8,929 nucleotides of DNA from Neisseria sicca 4320 (lineage in GTDB: Bacteria > Pseudomonadota > Gammaproteobacteria > Burkholderiales > Neisseriaceae): positions 1-8,929 of the forward strand of contig NZ_AEPF01000013.1 of assembly GCF_000193735.1 (NCBI RefSeq), written 5' to 3'. Shown in pieces: positions 1-6,390 of the stretch (positions within the stretch are counted from its first letter, which is position 1; the number at the start of each line of letters is the position of its first letter). Below the pieces are notes generated by a model. That model had not been told where the DNA came from. It worked only from the letters and a program-made list of their open reading frames with translations, and made no database searches. Made by a program: the position numbers and the translations under genes.

Positions 1-19
1 TAACTTTCTATACCCAAAA

Positions 20-52
20 AAAGGCCGGTATGCGGGGCAGCATACGGCCTTT
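20..52 (-). terminator. Intrinsic terminator hairpin, best for leftward transcription
   Basis: The left arm (20-33) pairs with the right arm (40-52) around a GGGGCA loop, with one bulged base. Read on the minus strand, the GC-rich stem is followed by a run of seven T (16-22 on the plus strand), the form of a Rho-independent terminator. It would end leftward transcripts, for example one reading through from the cyclophilin gene. It could also serve a plus-strand gene ending at the left edge, although only TTT follows the stem on that side. Confidence 0.65.
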
Positions 53-70
53 CCTGAAAGAAAGTTTGTC

Positions 71-620
71 ATGGGCCGCATACAACTGACCCAAGACGAA
101 CGATACCCTATCCAATCCCTGTCACGCCACTGCATCATCACTGAAATCGCCAAACAGCTTAACCGACACTGAAGCCCCATCAGCTGCGAAATTATGCGGC
201 ACAGTCGTCGACCAAAAAGCCCGCATCGACGATTGGGTGGCCTACACCATCATCTGCAAAGATAATAAAAGCGCGTTATTGGCCTTGGTCGAACGCGTTA
301 CCCGTTACACCATCATCTGCAAATTGAAGAACTTAAAAGCCGAAGACACTACCCTGGCGGCCATTAGGGTATTAAAGGCACATAAAGCCGGGGTGCACAC
401 CATAACCATGGACAACGGCAAAGAATTTTACCAACACACCAAAATAGCCAAAGCATTGAAAGCGGGGACTTATTTTTGCCGCCCCTACCATTCTTGGGAG
501 AAAGGGCTGAATGAGAACACCAACGGACTCATCCGGCAATATTTCCCCAAGCAAACCGATTTCCGAAACATCAGTAATCGGGTGATACGCAGGGTTCAAG
601 ATGAGTTAACCACCAGTTAA
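71..620 (+). pseudogene. Decayed IS30-family (IS1655-like) transposase
   Basis: This was a DDE transposase that moves an IS30-family insertion sequence. The ATG at 71 opens an N-terminal helix-turn-helix segment (MGRIQLTQDERYPIQSLSRH, then CIITEIAKQLNRH) that is stopped by TGA at 170. Reading past that stop continues the family pattern (SPISCEI) to about 193. The sequence then jumps, in another frame, to the catalytic domain (VVDQKARIDDW from about 204), which runs to TAA at 618. From recall of the family, roughly 100-120 residues between these parts are missing. In the catalytic core the second Asp (TMDNGKEF) and the Glu (KGLNENTNGLIRQ) remain, but the family motif DWEADTIIG reads DWVAYTIIC, so the first catalytic Asp is lost. 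The C-terminus is also degraded: after VQDEL the usual NNRPRKTLGYEMP block is unreadable, although GCGAAATGCCAAGTG of its coding DNA survives at 645-659. With a nonsense codon, a deletion with frameshift and a lost catalytic residue, it cannot make active transposase. Confidence 0.9.
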
Positions 621-725
621 GAAAACATAAGAAAAACAATTGGCTGCGAAATGCCAAGTGTTTTATTCTTTAATCTTTTCCGACCACCTTAACTCAAGTT
701 TGGCACTTGAAATCCAAATTCAAGG
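71..725 (+). mobile_element. IS30-family insertion sequence remnant (IS1655-like)
   Basis: The remnant includes the broken transposase and its 3' flank. After the reading frame, traces of the family C-terminus continue to about 680. A segment at 694-725 with short inverted motifs (TCAAG/CTTGA at 694-698 and 706-710) may be the right end of the element. I could not find a matching left terminal inverted repeat or a target-site duplication, so both boundaries are approximate. The element lies immediately downstream of the cyclophilin gene, in the opposite orientation. Confidence 0.7.
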
Positions 726-742
726 GTCTTTTTATTTGGATT
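711..742. repeat. Short inverted repeat after the cyclophilin stop codon
   Basis: AATCCAAAT (711-719) and ATTTGGATT (734-742) form a 9-bp AT-rich inverted repeat with a 14-base loop, just beyond the cyclophilin stop at 751. No T-tract follows on the minus strand, so it is at best a weak terminator. It may straddle the junction between the IS end and chromosomal DNA. Confidence 0.35.
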
Positions 743-750
743 CGCGATAT

Positions 751-1317
751 TTATTGGGTGACGGTTATGCGTTTGATAATAATGGGTTTGACTGGGACGT
801 TTTGATGGAAGCCGCGTGTTTCAGTCGGGGTTTTGCTGATTTGGCGTACGACATCCATGCCCGAGGTTACTTTGCCGAAGACGGCATAGCCGTAGCCTTG
901 CGGGGTTTTGTTTTTGAAGTTGAGGAATGTATTGTCGGCAGTGTTGATGAAGAACTGGCTGGTGGCGGAATTAGGATCGCCGGTACGCGCCATGGCGATG
1001 GTGCCGACAGTGTTTTTTAAGCCGTTGTCCGCTTCGTTGATAACAGCTTTATCTGTGGCTTTTTGGGCAAGATCCGGGGTAAAGCCGCCGCCTTGGATCA
1101 TAAAGCCGTCGATAACGCGGTGGAAAACGGTGTTGTCGTAAAAGCCTTTGCGTGCGTAGCTGACGAAGTTGGCGACGGTTTTTGGCGCTTTGGTTTCGTC
1201 AAGCGACAGGCTGATATTGCCCATATTGGTTTCGATGACGGCGCGTGTCTCGGCTTGGGCGTTGAAGGCTGCGGCAAGCGAGAGGGCGGCGAAAGTGAGT
1301 TTAAGGGTTTTGTTCAT
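751..1317 (-). CDS. ppiA: Periplasmic peptidyl-prolyl cis-trans isomerase (cyclophilin)
   Basis: This 188-residue protein catalyses cis-trans isomerisation of X-Pro bonds during protein folding in the periplasm. Residues 1-22 form a Sec signal peptide (a Lys, a hydrophobic stretch, then NAQA before ETRA). The rest is a single cyclophilin domain of typical size. Conserved active-site elements are visible: FHRVIDGFMIQGGG (65-78; Arg67 is the expected catalytic Arg, with Phe72, Met73 and Gln75) and AMARTGDPNSATSQFFIN (108-125). The position of human CypA Trp121 holds Phe131, as in E. coli PpiA; in that family this goes with weak cyclosporin binding. From memory, the C-terminal pattern YGYAVFGKV is also PpiA-like. 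The Shine-Dalgarno match is poor. The gene appears monocistronic: a DUS-pair terminator separates it from the gene upstream, and an IS remnant lies downstream. The family call is very secure; the symbol rests on similarity to PpiA. Confidence 0.95.
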   Translation of the reverse strand: MNKTLKLTFAALSLAAAFNAQAETRAVIETNMGNISLSLDETKAPKTVANFVSYARKGFYDNTVFHRVIDGFMIQGGGFTPDLAQKATDKAVINEADNGLKNTVGTIAMARTGDPNSATSQFFINTADNTFLNFKNKTPQGYGYAVFGKVTSGMDVVRQISKTPTETRGFHQNVPVKPIIIKRITVTQ

Positions 1318-1401
1318 TGGAGTGTTTCTCGTAGTGTGAAAATTAAACGTTATTATCGCGGATTTTATGTGAAATCTCTAAAAGGCGTTGTGAAATATTT
1401 T

Positions 1402-1448
1402 AAGGTCGTCTGAAAACGGATACAGCAAGCTTCGTTTCAGACGACCTT
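1402..1448 (-). terminator. Inverted-DUS terminator after the GNA1030 homologue
   Basis: AAGGTCGTCTGAAA (1402-1415) and its exact complement TTTCAGACGACCTT (1435-1448) make a 14-bp stem with a 19-base loop, 17 bases past the stop of the YceI-family gene. Each arm contains the 12-base uptake sequence AGGTCGTCTGAA, so the element serves both transcription termination and DNA uptake. On the minus strand a short T/A tract follows (TTAAAAT). Confidence 0.85.
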
Positions 1449-1465
1449 TTGTGTTGCGCAGCGGC

Positions 1466-2026
1466 TTATTGTTTGGCGGCTTCGAGTTGGATGTCGATGC
1501 GGACGGTTTTGGTCATGCCTGCATCAACCAGATAGTTCACGCCCCATTTGGTGCGGTCAATGGTGGTGCTGAAGTCGCCGCCGCAGACTTCGGTTTTCGC
1601 CATCGGGCTTTGGTAGCAGTTGAATTTTTCGGCTTTGAGTTTGACGGGGGCGGTTTTGCCGTGCATGGTCAGGTTGCCGTCAACGGAGAGCAGTTTTTTG
1701 CCGTTGAAGTTGAACTTGGTGGAAACGAAGCGGATGTTCGGGTATTTGGCGGCATCGAAGATATCGGCGGATTTCAGGTGGTCGGTGAAGTGTTGCGAAC
1801 CGCTTTGCAGGTTGGCAACGGGAATGGTGATGTCGATTTTGCCTTGGCGCTTGGCTTGGTCGAAATCGACGGAACCGGTCAGTCCGTAGAAACCGCCGAC
1901 GTTGGTGCTGGTGTTGAAGTGGTCGATGGCGAAACGGGCGTTGGCGTGGTGTTCGTCCACTTTGTAGGTGGCGGCAGAGGCAGTACCGATGGCTGCTGCG
2001 AGTGCGGCGAAGATGATTTTTTTCAT
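1466..2026 (-). CDS. YceI-family periplasmic protein, homologue of GNA1030/NUbp
   Basis: This 186-residue secreted protein has a YceI-type lipocalin-like fold, a family that binds polyisoprenoid lipids. A signal peptide ends at TASA (18) before ATYKVDEHHANARF. The domain fills the rest, with the motifs FYGLTGSVDFD (46-56), LTMHGKTAPVKL (119-130) and DRTKWGVNYL (157-166). Cys137 and Cys148 are the only cysteines in the mature chain and could form a disulfide. From memory the sequence is nearly identical to meningococcal GNA1030, the accessory antigen fused to NHBA in the 4CMenB vaccine and reported to bind ubiquinone-8 (NUbp); no alignment was run. The ATG is supported by AAGGA placed about 10 bases upstream. 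The gene stands alone between two DUS-pair terminators, so it is probably monocistronic. A Fur-like site lies about 50-70 bases upstream. Confidence 0.93.
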   Translation of the reverse strand: MKKIIFAALAAAIGTASAATYKVDEHHANARFAIDHFNTSTNVGGFYGLTGSVDFDQAKRQGKIDITIPVANLQSGSQHFTDHLKSADIFDAAKYPNIRFVSTKFNFNGKKLLSVDGNLTMHGKTAPVKLKAEKFNCYQSPMAKTEVCGGDFSTTIDRTKWGVNYLVDAGMTKTVRIDIQLEAAKQ

Positions 2027-2076
2027 GATTCTTTTCCTTTGTATGAGGTTGTAAAGGCGTTTATCTTAACATAGGA

Positions 2077-2095
2077 AAGGATGAGAATCATTTCT
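2077..2095. promoter_or_regulatory. Possible Fur box upstream of the GNA1030 homologue
   Basis: The stretch AAGGATGAGAATCATTTCT matches the classical 19-bp Fur consensus GATAATGATAATCATTATC at 12 positions, including an unbroken AATCATT core. It lies 51-69 bases before the ATG of the YceI-family gene, where a promoter is expected. A candidate -10 (TAAGAT on the minus strand, 2063-2068) is nearby. A 12/19 match can occur by chance, so this is tentative. Confidence 0.3.
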
Positions 2096-2132
2096 TACGG
2101 GTGAACGGTAGGTTTACTTATGTTTGATAAAA

Positions 2133-2172
2133 AGGTCGTCTGAAAACCAATATTTTGGTTTTCAGACGACCT
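2133..2172 (-). terminator. Inverted-DUS terminator after ftsK
   Basis: AGGTCGTCTGAAAACCAA (2133-2150) and its exact complement (2155-2172) form a perfect 18-bp stem with a 4-base loop. On the minus strand it is followed by TTTTTATC, a textbook Rho-independent terminator 17 bases after the ftsK stop. Both arms carry a full AGGTCGTCTGAA uptake sequence. Confidence 0.93.
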
Positions 2173-2188
2173 GTGACTTTTATCAGGA

Positions 2189-4636
2189 TTACAACTGGTC
2201 TTTTTGCGCCAGAATCCTGCGGCTGCCGTTGATGTCGGCGGGGGAAACGACACCGGCGTTTTCGAGCGCTTCCATCAGGTTGGCGGCGCGGTTGTAGCCG
2301 ATGCGCAACTGGCGTTGCAGGGAGGAGATGGAAGTTTTTTTGCTTTCCAAAATGTAGGCGACGGCTTGGTCGAACAGTTCGTCGCTGCCCGCATTCGGAT
2401 TGACGATATTGGTGGTTTCCAGTGCGGCTTCACCACCGAGCAGACCTTCGATATAGTCGGCAGGAGCTTGCGATTTGACGTAATTGACGACTTGATGCAC
2501 TTCGTCGTCTGAAACAAACGCGCCTTGCAGGCGGGTCGGCTCGGCGCTGCCCGGTTGCAGGAACAGGGAGTCGCCGTATTTCAGCAGTTCATCCGCACCC
2601 ATTTGATCGAGAATGGTGCGGCTGTCGATTTTACTTTGTACGGTAAACGCCATACGCGTCGGAATGTTCGCTTTAATCAAGCCGGTGACGACATCGACGC
2701 TCGGACGTTGGGTCGCGACAATCATATGGATACCGGCGGCGCGCGCTTTTTGGGCGAGGCGGGCGATTTGTTGCTCGACGGCTTTGCGTTCGGTCATCAT
2801 CAGGTCTGCCAACTCGTCGATAACGACCACAATCATCGGCAGTTTTTCCAGTGGCTCGGGATCGTCCAGATTCAGGCTGAACGGGTTGGGCATGGGTTTG
2901 CCCGATGCTTTGGCGGCTTCGACTTTTTGGTTGAAGCCTTCCAGATTACGCACACCGGCGTGGGAAAGCAGACGGTAGCGTTTTTCCATTTCGGCGACAC
3001 ACCAGTTCAACGCCTGCCCCGCTTCGCGCATATCGGTAACAACCGGGCAAAGTAAATGCGGAATGCCGTCGTAAATGCTCAATTCGAGCATTTTCGGGTC
3101 AATCATAATAAAGCGGACTTCTTCGGGCGTGGCTTTGAAAAGCATGGACATAATCATGCCGTTCACGCCGACGGATTTACCCGAACCGGTCATACCGGCG
3201 ACCAAAAGGTGCGGCATTTTTGCCAAATCGCCGACGACGGGCGTACCGGCGATGTCTTTGCCCAGCGCGACGGTCAGCTTGGATTTGGCTTCGGTAAACA
3301 CGGGCGAAGACAAGATTTCGCTCAACATCACGTCTTGGCGTTTTTCGTTGGGCAACTCGATGCCCATGGTGTTTTTGCCCGCGATGGTTTCAACGATGCG
3401 CACTGCTTGCAGCGACATGGAACGCGCCAAATCTTTAGATAAAGCAACGATTTGGCTGCCTTTTATGCCTTGCGCGGGTTCGATTTCATAACGCGTAATC
3501 ACAGGGCCGGAAGTGGCGGACACAACTTGCACGCCGATGCCGAATTCTGCCAGCTTGGACTCAATCAGTTCGGCAGTGCGCTCCAATTCGGCAGGATTGA
3601 TGCTGACAGGTTCGCCGTTGGGCAGGCGCAGCAGGCTCATGCCGGGTTTGTGGTATTCGCCTGTCTGTTGCGGCTCGTTGTCTTCAAACAAAGAAGCCTG
3701 AATTTTGGGCGGCGGCGCAACGGAGACCGCAACGGATTTGCGGTTGCTGGTACTGCCTGCAAGCGGGGCAACCGGCGTGGCGGTGATGTTTTTGGCTTCT
3801 TTCACCATGCGGCGGGTGTTTTCCGTTTCCAGTGCTTCGGCGGTCGAGCCGTCGTCCTTGCGCCTGCCCAATGACTTTTTCAGACGACCCCAAATGCCTG
3901 AAAACAGGCTTTCGGTATTGCGTCCTGTTTTCGCCATCACTTCCAGCCAAGACACTTGCGCAAGCAAGGAAACAGAAAGCAGCAGCATGACGCACATAAT
4001 CAGCAGGCTGCCGGATTTGCCTAACAGCCAAGCCAAGCCCGAACCTGCCAAAGCACCGACCAAACCGCCCGCACCGACGGGCAGGGTTTCGTCCAAGGTA
4101 TTTTGAAGGGTGAAGTATTCGAGAATCGGGCTGCACACCAAAAGCAGGAACAAAGCCAGCGCGGCAACGACGTGGTTGTAGGATTTGTAGTTTTCACGCT
4201 TTTGCAGCGGGCGGAAATTTTTATAGAGGAAAACGCACGAAGCGGCGATCCACCACCAAAACGACAGTCCGAAGAGATAATAGCCGACATCGGAAACATA
4301 CGCGCCAAAAAGCCCGCCGAAGTTGGCGATGCCGTCCGGTTTCGGCACACTGCGCGACCATGCCGGGTCGGTCATTTTGAAGCTGGCAAGGGAAATGGCG
4401 ATGAAAACCGTCACCATCAGCCCGAAAAGCCACAGCGCGTCGTTAATCAGATTGACGACGTGTTCGGGGCGCGCTTTTTTTTCTTCATTTTTTTGCAGTG
4501 CTTTGGCAGCCTTCAAACGCTCGGAAACCTTGTTCGGCTCGGTCTGCGCCTTGGTTTGGCTTTGACGGCGCGTAGTCGGTTTGGCGTTTGTTTTGGCTTT
4601 CGGTTTGGATGCGGTTTTAGAGGATTTTGCGGTCAT
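2189..4636 (-). CDS. ftsK: DNA translocase FtsK/SpoIIIE family
   Basis: This is a membrane-anchored hexameric ATPase that pumps chromosomal DNA at the septum and supports XerCD dimer resolution. With the start chosen here it has 815 residues. The first 60 are a Lys/Ala/Gln-rich cytoplasmic tail. Hydrophobic segments follow at about 66-86, 113-138, 155-174, 186-205 and 208-228; then comes a variable linker (about 230-345) that is short compared with E. coli FtsK. The motor domain has Walker A GMTGSGKS (481-488), Walker B VVVIDELADL (603-612) and the conserved ATQRPSVDVVTGLIKANIPTR block (641-661). A C-terminal winged-helix gamma domain (about 755-815; SLQRQLRIGYNRAANLMEAL) would read KOPS-type DNA signals. 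The frame stays open to a TTG at 4726, but that TTG directly abuts a TATAAT box that would place the transcript start downstream of it. The ATG at 4636, beginning MTAKSSKTASK, is therefore preferred, although no good Shine-Dalgarno precedes it. Neisseria carry two FtsK-like proteins; from memory this resembles the shorter one. Confidence 0.95.
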   Translation of the reverse strand: MTAKSSKTASKPKAKTNAKPTTRRQSQTKAQTEPNKVSERLKAAKALQKNEEKKARPEHVVNLINDALWLFGLMVTVFIAISLASFKMTDPAWSRSVPKPDGIANFGGLFGAYVSDVGYYLFGLSFWWWIAASCVFLYKNFRPLQKRENYKSYNHVVAALALFLLLVCSPILEYFTLQNTLDETLPVGAGGLVGALAGSGLAWLLGKSGSLLIMCVMLLLSVSLLAQVSWLEVMAKTGRNTESLFSGIWGRLKKSLGRRKDDGSTAEALETENTRRMVKEAKNITATPVAPLAGSTSNRKSVAVSVAPPPKIQASLFEDNEPQQTGEYHKPGMSLLRLPNGEPVSINPAELERTAELIESKLAEFGIGVQVVSATSGPVITRYEIEPAQGIKGSQIVALSKDLARSMSLQAVRIVETIAGKNTMGIELPNEKRQDVMLSEILSSPVFTEAKSKLTVALGKDIAGTPVVGDLAKMPHLLVAGMTGSGKSVGVNGMIMSMLFKATPEEVRFIMIDPKMLELSIYDGIPHLLCPVVTDMREAGQALNWCVAEMEKRYRLLSHAGVRNLEGFNQKVEAAKASGKPMPNPFSLNLDDPEPLEKLPMIVVVIDELADLMMTERKAVEQQIARLAQKARAAGIHMIVATQRPSVDVVTGLIKANIPTRMAFTVQSKIDSRTILDQMGADELLKYGDSLFLQPGSAEPTRLQGAFVSDDEVHQVVNYVKSQAPADYIEGLLGGEAALETTNIVNPNAGSDELFDQAVAYILESKKTSISSLQRQLRIGYNRAANLMEALENAGVVSPADINGSRRILAQKDQL
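2504..2514 (+). repeat. Solitary DUS core inside ftsK
   Basis: GTCGTCTGAAA within the ftsK coding region carries the 10-base uptake core but lacks the AG prefix context (CGTCGTCTGAA). In the gene's frame it encodes VSDDEV near the end of the motor domain. Confidence 0.7.
3878..3889 (-). repeat. Solitary DUS inside ftsK linker
   Basis: TTTCAGACGACC on the plus strand is the complement of GGTCGTCTGAAA, matching the uptake sequence at 11 of 12 positions (GGG instead of AGG). It reads in frame as GRLKKSL in the poorly conserved linker after the membrane domain, a position where an uptake sequence costs little. Confidence 0.75.
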
Positions 4637-4660
4637 AGATGGATTTTTGATATTCGGTAT

Positions 4661-4672
4661 AGGTCGTCTGAA
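4661..4672 (+). repeat. DUS in the ftsK leader
   Basis: A perfect AGGTCGTCTGAA lies between the proposed ftsK promoter and the ATG at 4636. It has no inverted partner, so it is an uptake sequence rather than a terminator. Confidence 0.85.
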
Positions 4673-4726
4673 AAGGGAAAACCGACGGGGAATCCATCCG
4701 TCGGGTGTAATGTGTGTTGGGTTCAA

Positions 4727-4755
4727 ATTATACCGTATTTACCGTTTCTTATAAA
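4727..4755 (-). promoter_or_regulatory. Predicted sigma-70 promoter of ftsK
   Basis: On the minus strand a perfect -10 hexamer TATAAT (4727-4732) follows TTTATA (4750-4755) with a 17-base spacer. The -35 is modest (4 of 6 matches to TTGACA). Transcription would start near 4720, about 80 bases before the ATG at 4636. The -35 overlaps the T-rich tail of the terminator of the gene upstream. Confidence 0.65.
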
Positions 4756-4756
4756 A

Positions 4757-4790
4757 CAAGGTCGTCTGAAAACCTTTTCAGACGACCTTG
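4757..4790 (-). terminator. Inverted-DUS terminator after the NSS transporter gene
   Basis: CAAGGTCGTCTGAAAA (4757-4772) and its exact complement (4775-4790) give a 16-bp inverted repeat around two bases; in RNA the A-T pairs at the tip would open into the loop. It is followed on the minus strand by the T-rich TTTTAT tract, 17 bases beyond the transporter stop codon. Both arms are full uptake sequences. Confidence 0.9.
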
Positions 4791-4806
4791 TTGTCCTAAT
4801 TAGACT

Positions 4807-6171
4807 TTAGAACAGGTTACTGACAAAAATCAGCAAAATCACCAACGGCATGAGGTATTTCACATAGGCAAACCAAATATTGACCGTCGTATGGTTGCCT
4901 TTATAAAGCAATTCGTCCTTCGCTTCGTCCTTCATCACAAAACCGACAAACAGCGCGGAGCCGAGCGCGGTCAGCATAAACAAGATGTTGCCGCTGATAT
5001 AGTCAAAGGCATCGAAAATGTTTTTACCGAACACGGAAACGTCTTTCCACGGACCATAGCTTAAAATGGACGGAATGTTGCCGAAGATGAAGATAGCAAC
5101 CAATACAATCGTAATCGCGGCGGTACGGCGGATTTTGGTTTTTTCCTGAATCGTCGTAATCAATACTTCATAAATCGTCAGCGAAGTCGTCAGCGCGGCA
5201 ATCAGGAGCAGCGAGAAGAAAATCACAGCGAATACAGGTCCCGCCCACATATTCGAGAACACAATCGGCAGGCTTTGGAACACCAAAGTCGGACCGGAAT
5301 TGGGCGCAACGCCGAAGCTGAAGAGCGACGGGAAAATCATAAAGCCCGCAAGTACGGCGATGATGGTATTGGTAATTGCCGTAATGACTGCCGTTTGAAC
5401 CAAATTTTCGTTTTTATCCAAATAGCTGGACAAGGTAATCATCACGCCGAACCCTAAGCTCAGGGCGAAAAATACTTGTCCCAAAACAAAGACGAAAAGT
5501 TTGGCGGTAATCTTGTTGAAATCAGGCTTCAGATAGAAAGTAATCCCTTCCATCGCGCCCGGTAGGGTAACGTTGCGCACGACCATGGCAATCAGGAACA
5601 AAAACAGCAGCGGCATCAGGTATTTCGCCGCTTTTTCAATGCCGCCGATGACGCCTTTGACCAAAATCCATTGGTTTACCGCCACAAACAGCAGCGTATA
5701 AAACGCGATTTCCCAAGGGCTGTTTTCGATGTGTTCGGTAAAGAAGCTTTTCGTTATTTCGCCGCTGACAGGGCTGGAAATATCCAGATTTCCGCCAATA
5801 ATATTAACGATATAGCTGATGACCCAGCCGCCGAGTACCATGTAATAAGCCATAATGCCGAACGCGCCGAGCAAGCCCATCCAGCCGACCAGTTTCCAAA
5901 TTTTGGCGAAGGGCTTGCCGTTCATCGAGCCGCCGAACGCATCCAGCGCGTTCACACCTTTGCGCCGACCGATGACGTTTTCCACCAAAATCATCGGAAT
6001 ACCGATAACAAACATGGCGATACAGAATAAAAACACATACGCGCCGCCGCCGTTTTCACCGACCAAATACGGGAAACGCCACGTTGCGCCGAAACCGACA
6101 GTCGCGCCGGCAACGGTAAGGATATAAGTCAAACGGTTGGACCAAGTTTGACGGGGTTGGTTGGAAGACAT
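4807..6171 (-). CDS. Neurotransmitter:sodium symporter (NSS) family transporter
   Basis: This 454-residue inner-membrane protein belongs to the LeuT/SNF family, which takes up amino acids or similar solutes with Na+. About eleven hydrophobic segments are visible, the usual bacterial number. TM1 carries the hallmark GFGATWRFPYLVGENGGGAY (26-45), TM3 has the substrate-site Tyr pair (109-110), TM6 reads GQVFFALSLGFG (231-242) and TM8 reads AALTTS (325-330). Aligned by eye to LeuT, the Na2 ligands are kept (Thr328 and Thr329 for T354/S355). At Na1, however, LeuT N27 is Ala29 and T254 is Ala236, with only Asn268 (N286) retained. Glu290 of LeuT, which replaces chloride, is Ala272. The substrate cannot be told from the sequence. 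The gene is monocistronic, with a good -10 upstream and a DUS terminator behind. The ribosome-binding site is weak. Confidence 0.93.
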   Translation of the reverse strand: MSSNQPRQTWSNRLTYILTVAGATVGFGATWRFPYLVGENGGGAYVFLFCIAMFVIGIPMILVENVIGRRKGVNALDAFGGSMNGKPFAKIWKLVGWMGLLGAFGIMAYYMVLGGWVISYIVNIIGGNLDISSPVSGEITKSFFTEHIENSPWEIAFYTLLFVAVNQWILVKGVIGGIEKAAKYLMPLLFLFLIAMVVRNVTLPGAMEGITFYLKPDFNKITAKLFVFVLGQVFFALSLGFGVMITLSSYLDKNENLVQTAVITAITNTIIAVLAGFMIFPSLFSFGVAPNSGPTLVFQSLPIVFSNMWAGPVFAVIFFSLLLIAALTTSLTIYEVLITTIQEKTKIRRTAAITIVLVAIFIFGNIPSILSYGPWKDVSVFGKNIFDAFDYISGNILFMLTALGSALFVGFVMKDEAKDELLYKGNHTTVNIWFAYVKYLMPLVILLIFVSNLF

Positions 6172-6204
6172 AAAACACCAGCTGCCTTGTTGGGAAAACT
6201 ATAA

Positions 6205-6234
6205 ATTATACGCGAACAGATTAACGGTTCTTAA
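6205..6234 (-). promoter_or_regulatory. Predicted promoter of the NSS transporter gene
   Basis: On the minus strand TATAAT (6205-6210) is preceded by TTAAGA (6229-6234) with an 18-base spacer. The -10 is perfect and the -35 matches 4 of 6 positions. Transcription would start about 25-30 bases before the ATG at 6171. Confidence 0.6.
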
Positions 6235-6307
6235 CTAAATATCAAAAAGCAGTATAGTGGATATATCTAGTCAATTCGTATTTTTCAGAGGATAACCATA
6301 AATATAA

Positions 6308-6319
6308 AGGTAGTCTGAA
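6308..6319 (+). repeat. Degenerate DUS in the intergenic spacer
   Basis: AGGTAGTCTGAA differs from the local uptake sequence at one position (C to A in the core). It lies alone in the spacer between the NSS gene and tRNA-Pro and has no inverted partner. Confidence 0.55.
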
Positions 6320-6356
6320 AATAAAACAGGGGATATAGCTGGATACATCAGTAAAT

Positions 6357-6390
6357 CACTGTCATTTTCTGCCCTATAAAAATGGCAGTG
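6357..6390. repeat. Intergenic hairpin between tRNA-Pro and the transporter gene
   Basis: CACTGTCATTTT (6357-6368) pairs with AAAATGGCAGTG (6379-6390) over 12 positions with one G-T wobble and a 10-base loop. An alternative stem (CTGCC with GGCAG) overlaps it. No T-tract follows on either strand, so it is not a standard terminator; its role is unknown. The rest of the 6172-6457 spacer holds the transporter promoter, a degenerate DUS and otherwise nothing recognisable. Confidence 0.45.

Noticed and set aside
1..3. TAA at the left edge as the stop codon of an upstream gene
   Set aside because: It fits the hairpin that follows, but three bases carry no evidence of a reading frame.
237..620. Intact 127-residue protein starting at GTG 237
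   Set aside because: It is the surviving catalytic part of a broken IS30 transposase. No ribosome-binding site precedes the GTG, and the homology continues upstream of it.
640..1020. Plus-strand open frames opposite the cyclophilin gene (also 1063-1413)
   Set aside because: They are antisense shadows of a minus-strand gene with a signal peptide and full family motifs; the translations have no recognisable features.
1451..2074. 207-residue plus-strand open frame opposite the GNA1030 homologue
   Set aside because: It is a low-complexity Gly/Val/Phe/Asp-rich mirror of the codon bias of the real gene on the other strand.
2525..4810. Long plus-strand frames opposite ftsK
   Set aside because: All are shadows of the ftsK coding region, which shows Walker motifs and membrane segments on the minus strand.
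6253..6262. TATAGTGGAT as the end of a Correia repeat element
   Set aside because: Only about ten bases match the Correia terminal repeat; the body and the opposite end (ATCCACTATA in inverted orientation) are not found in the spacer.
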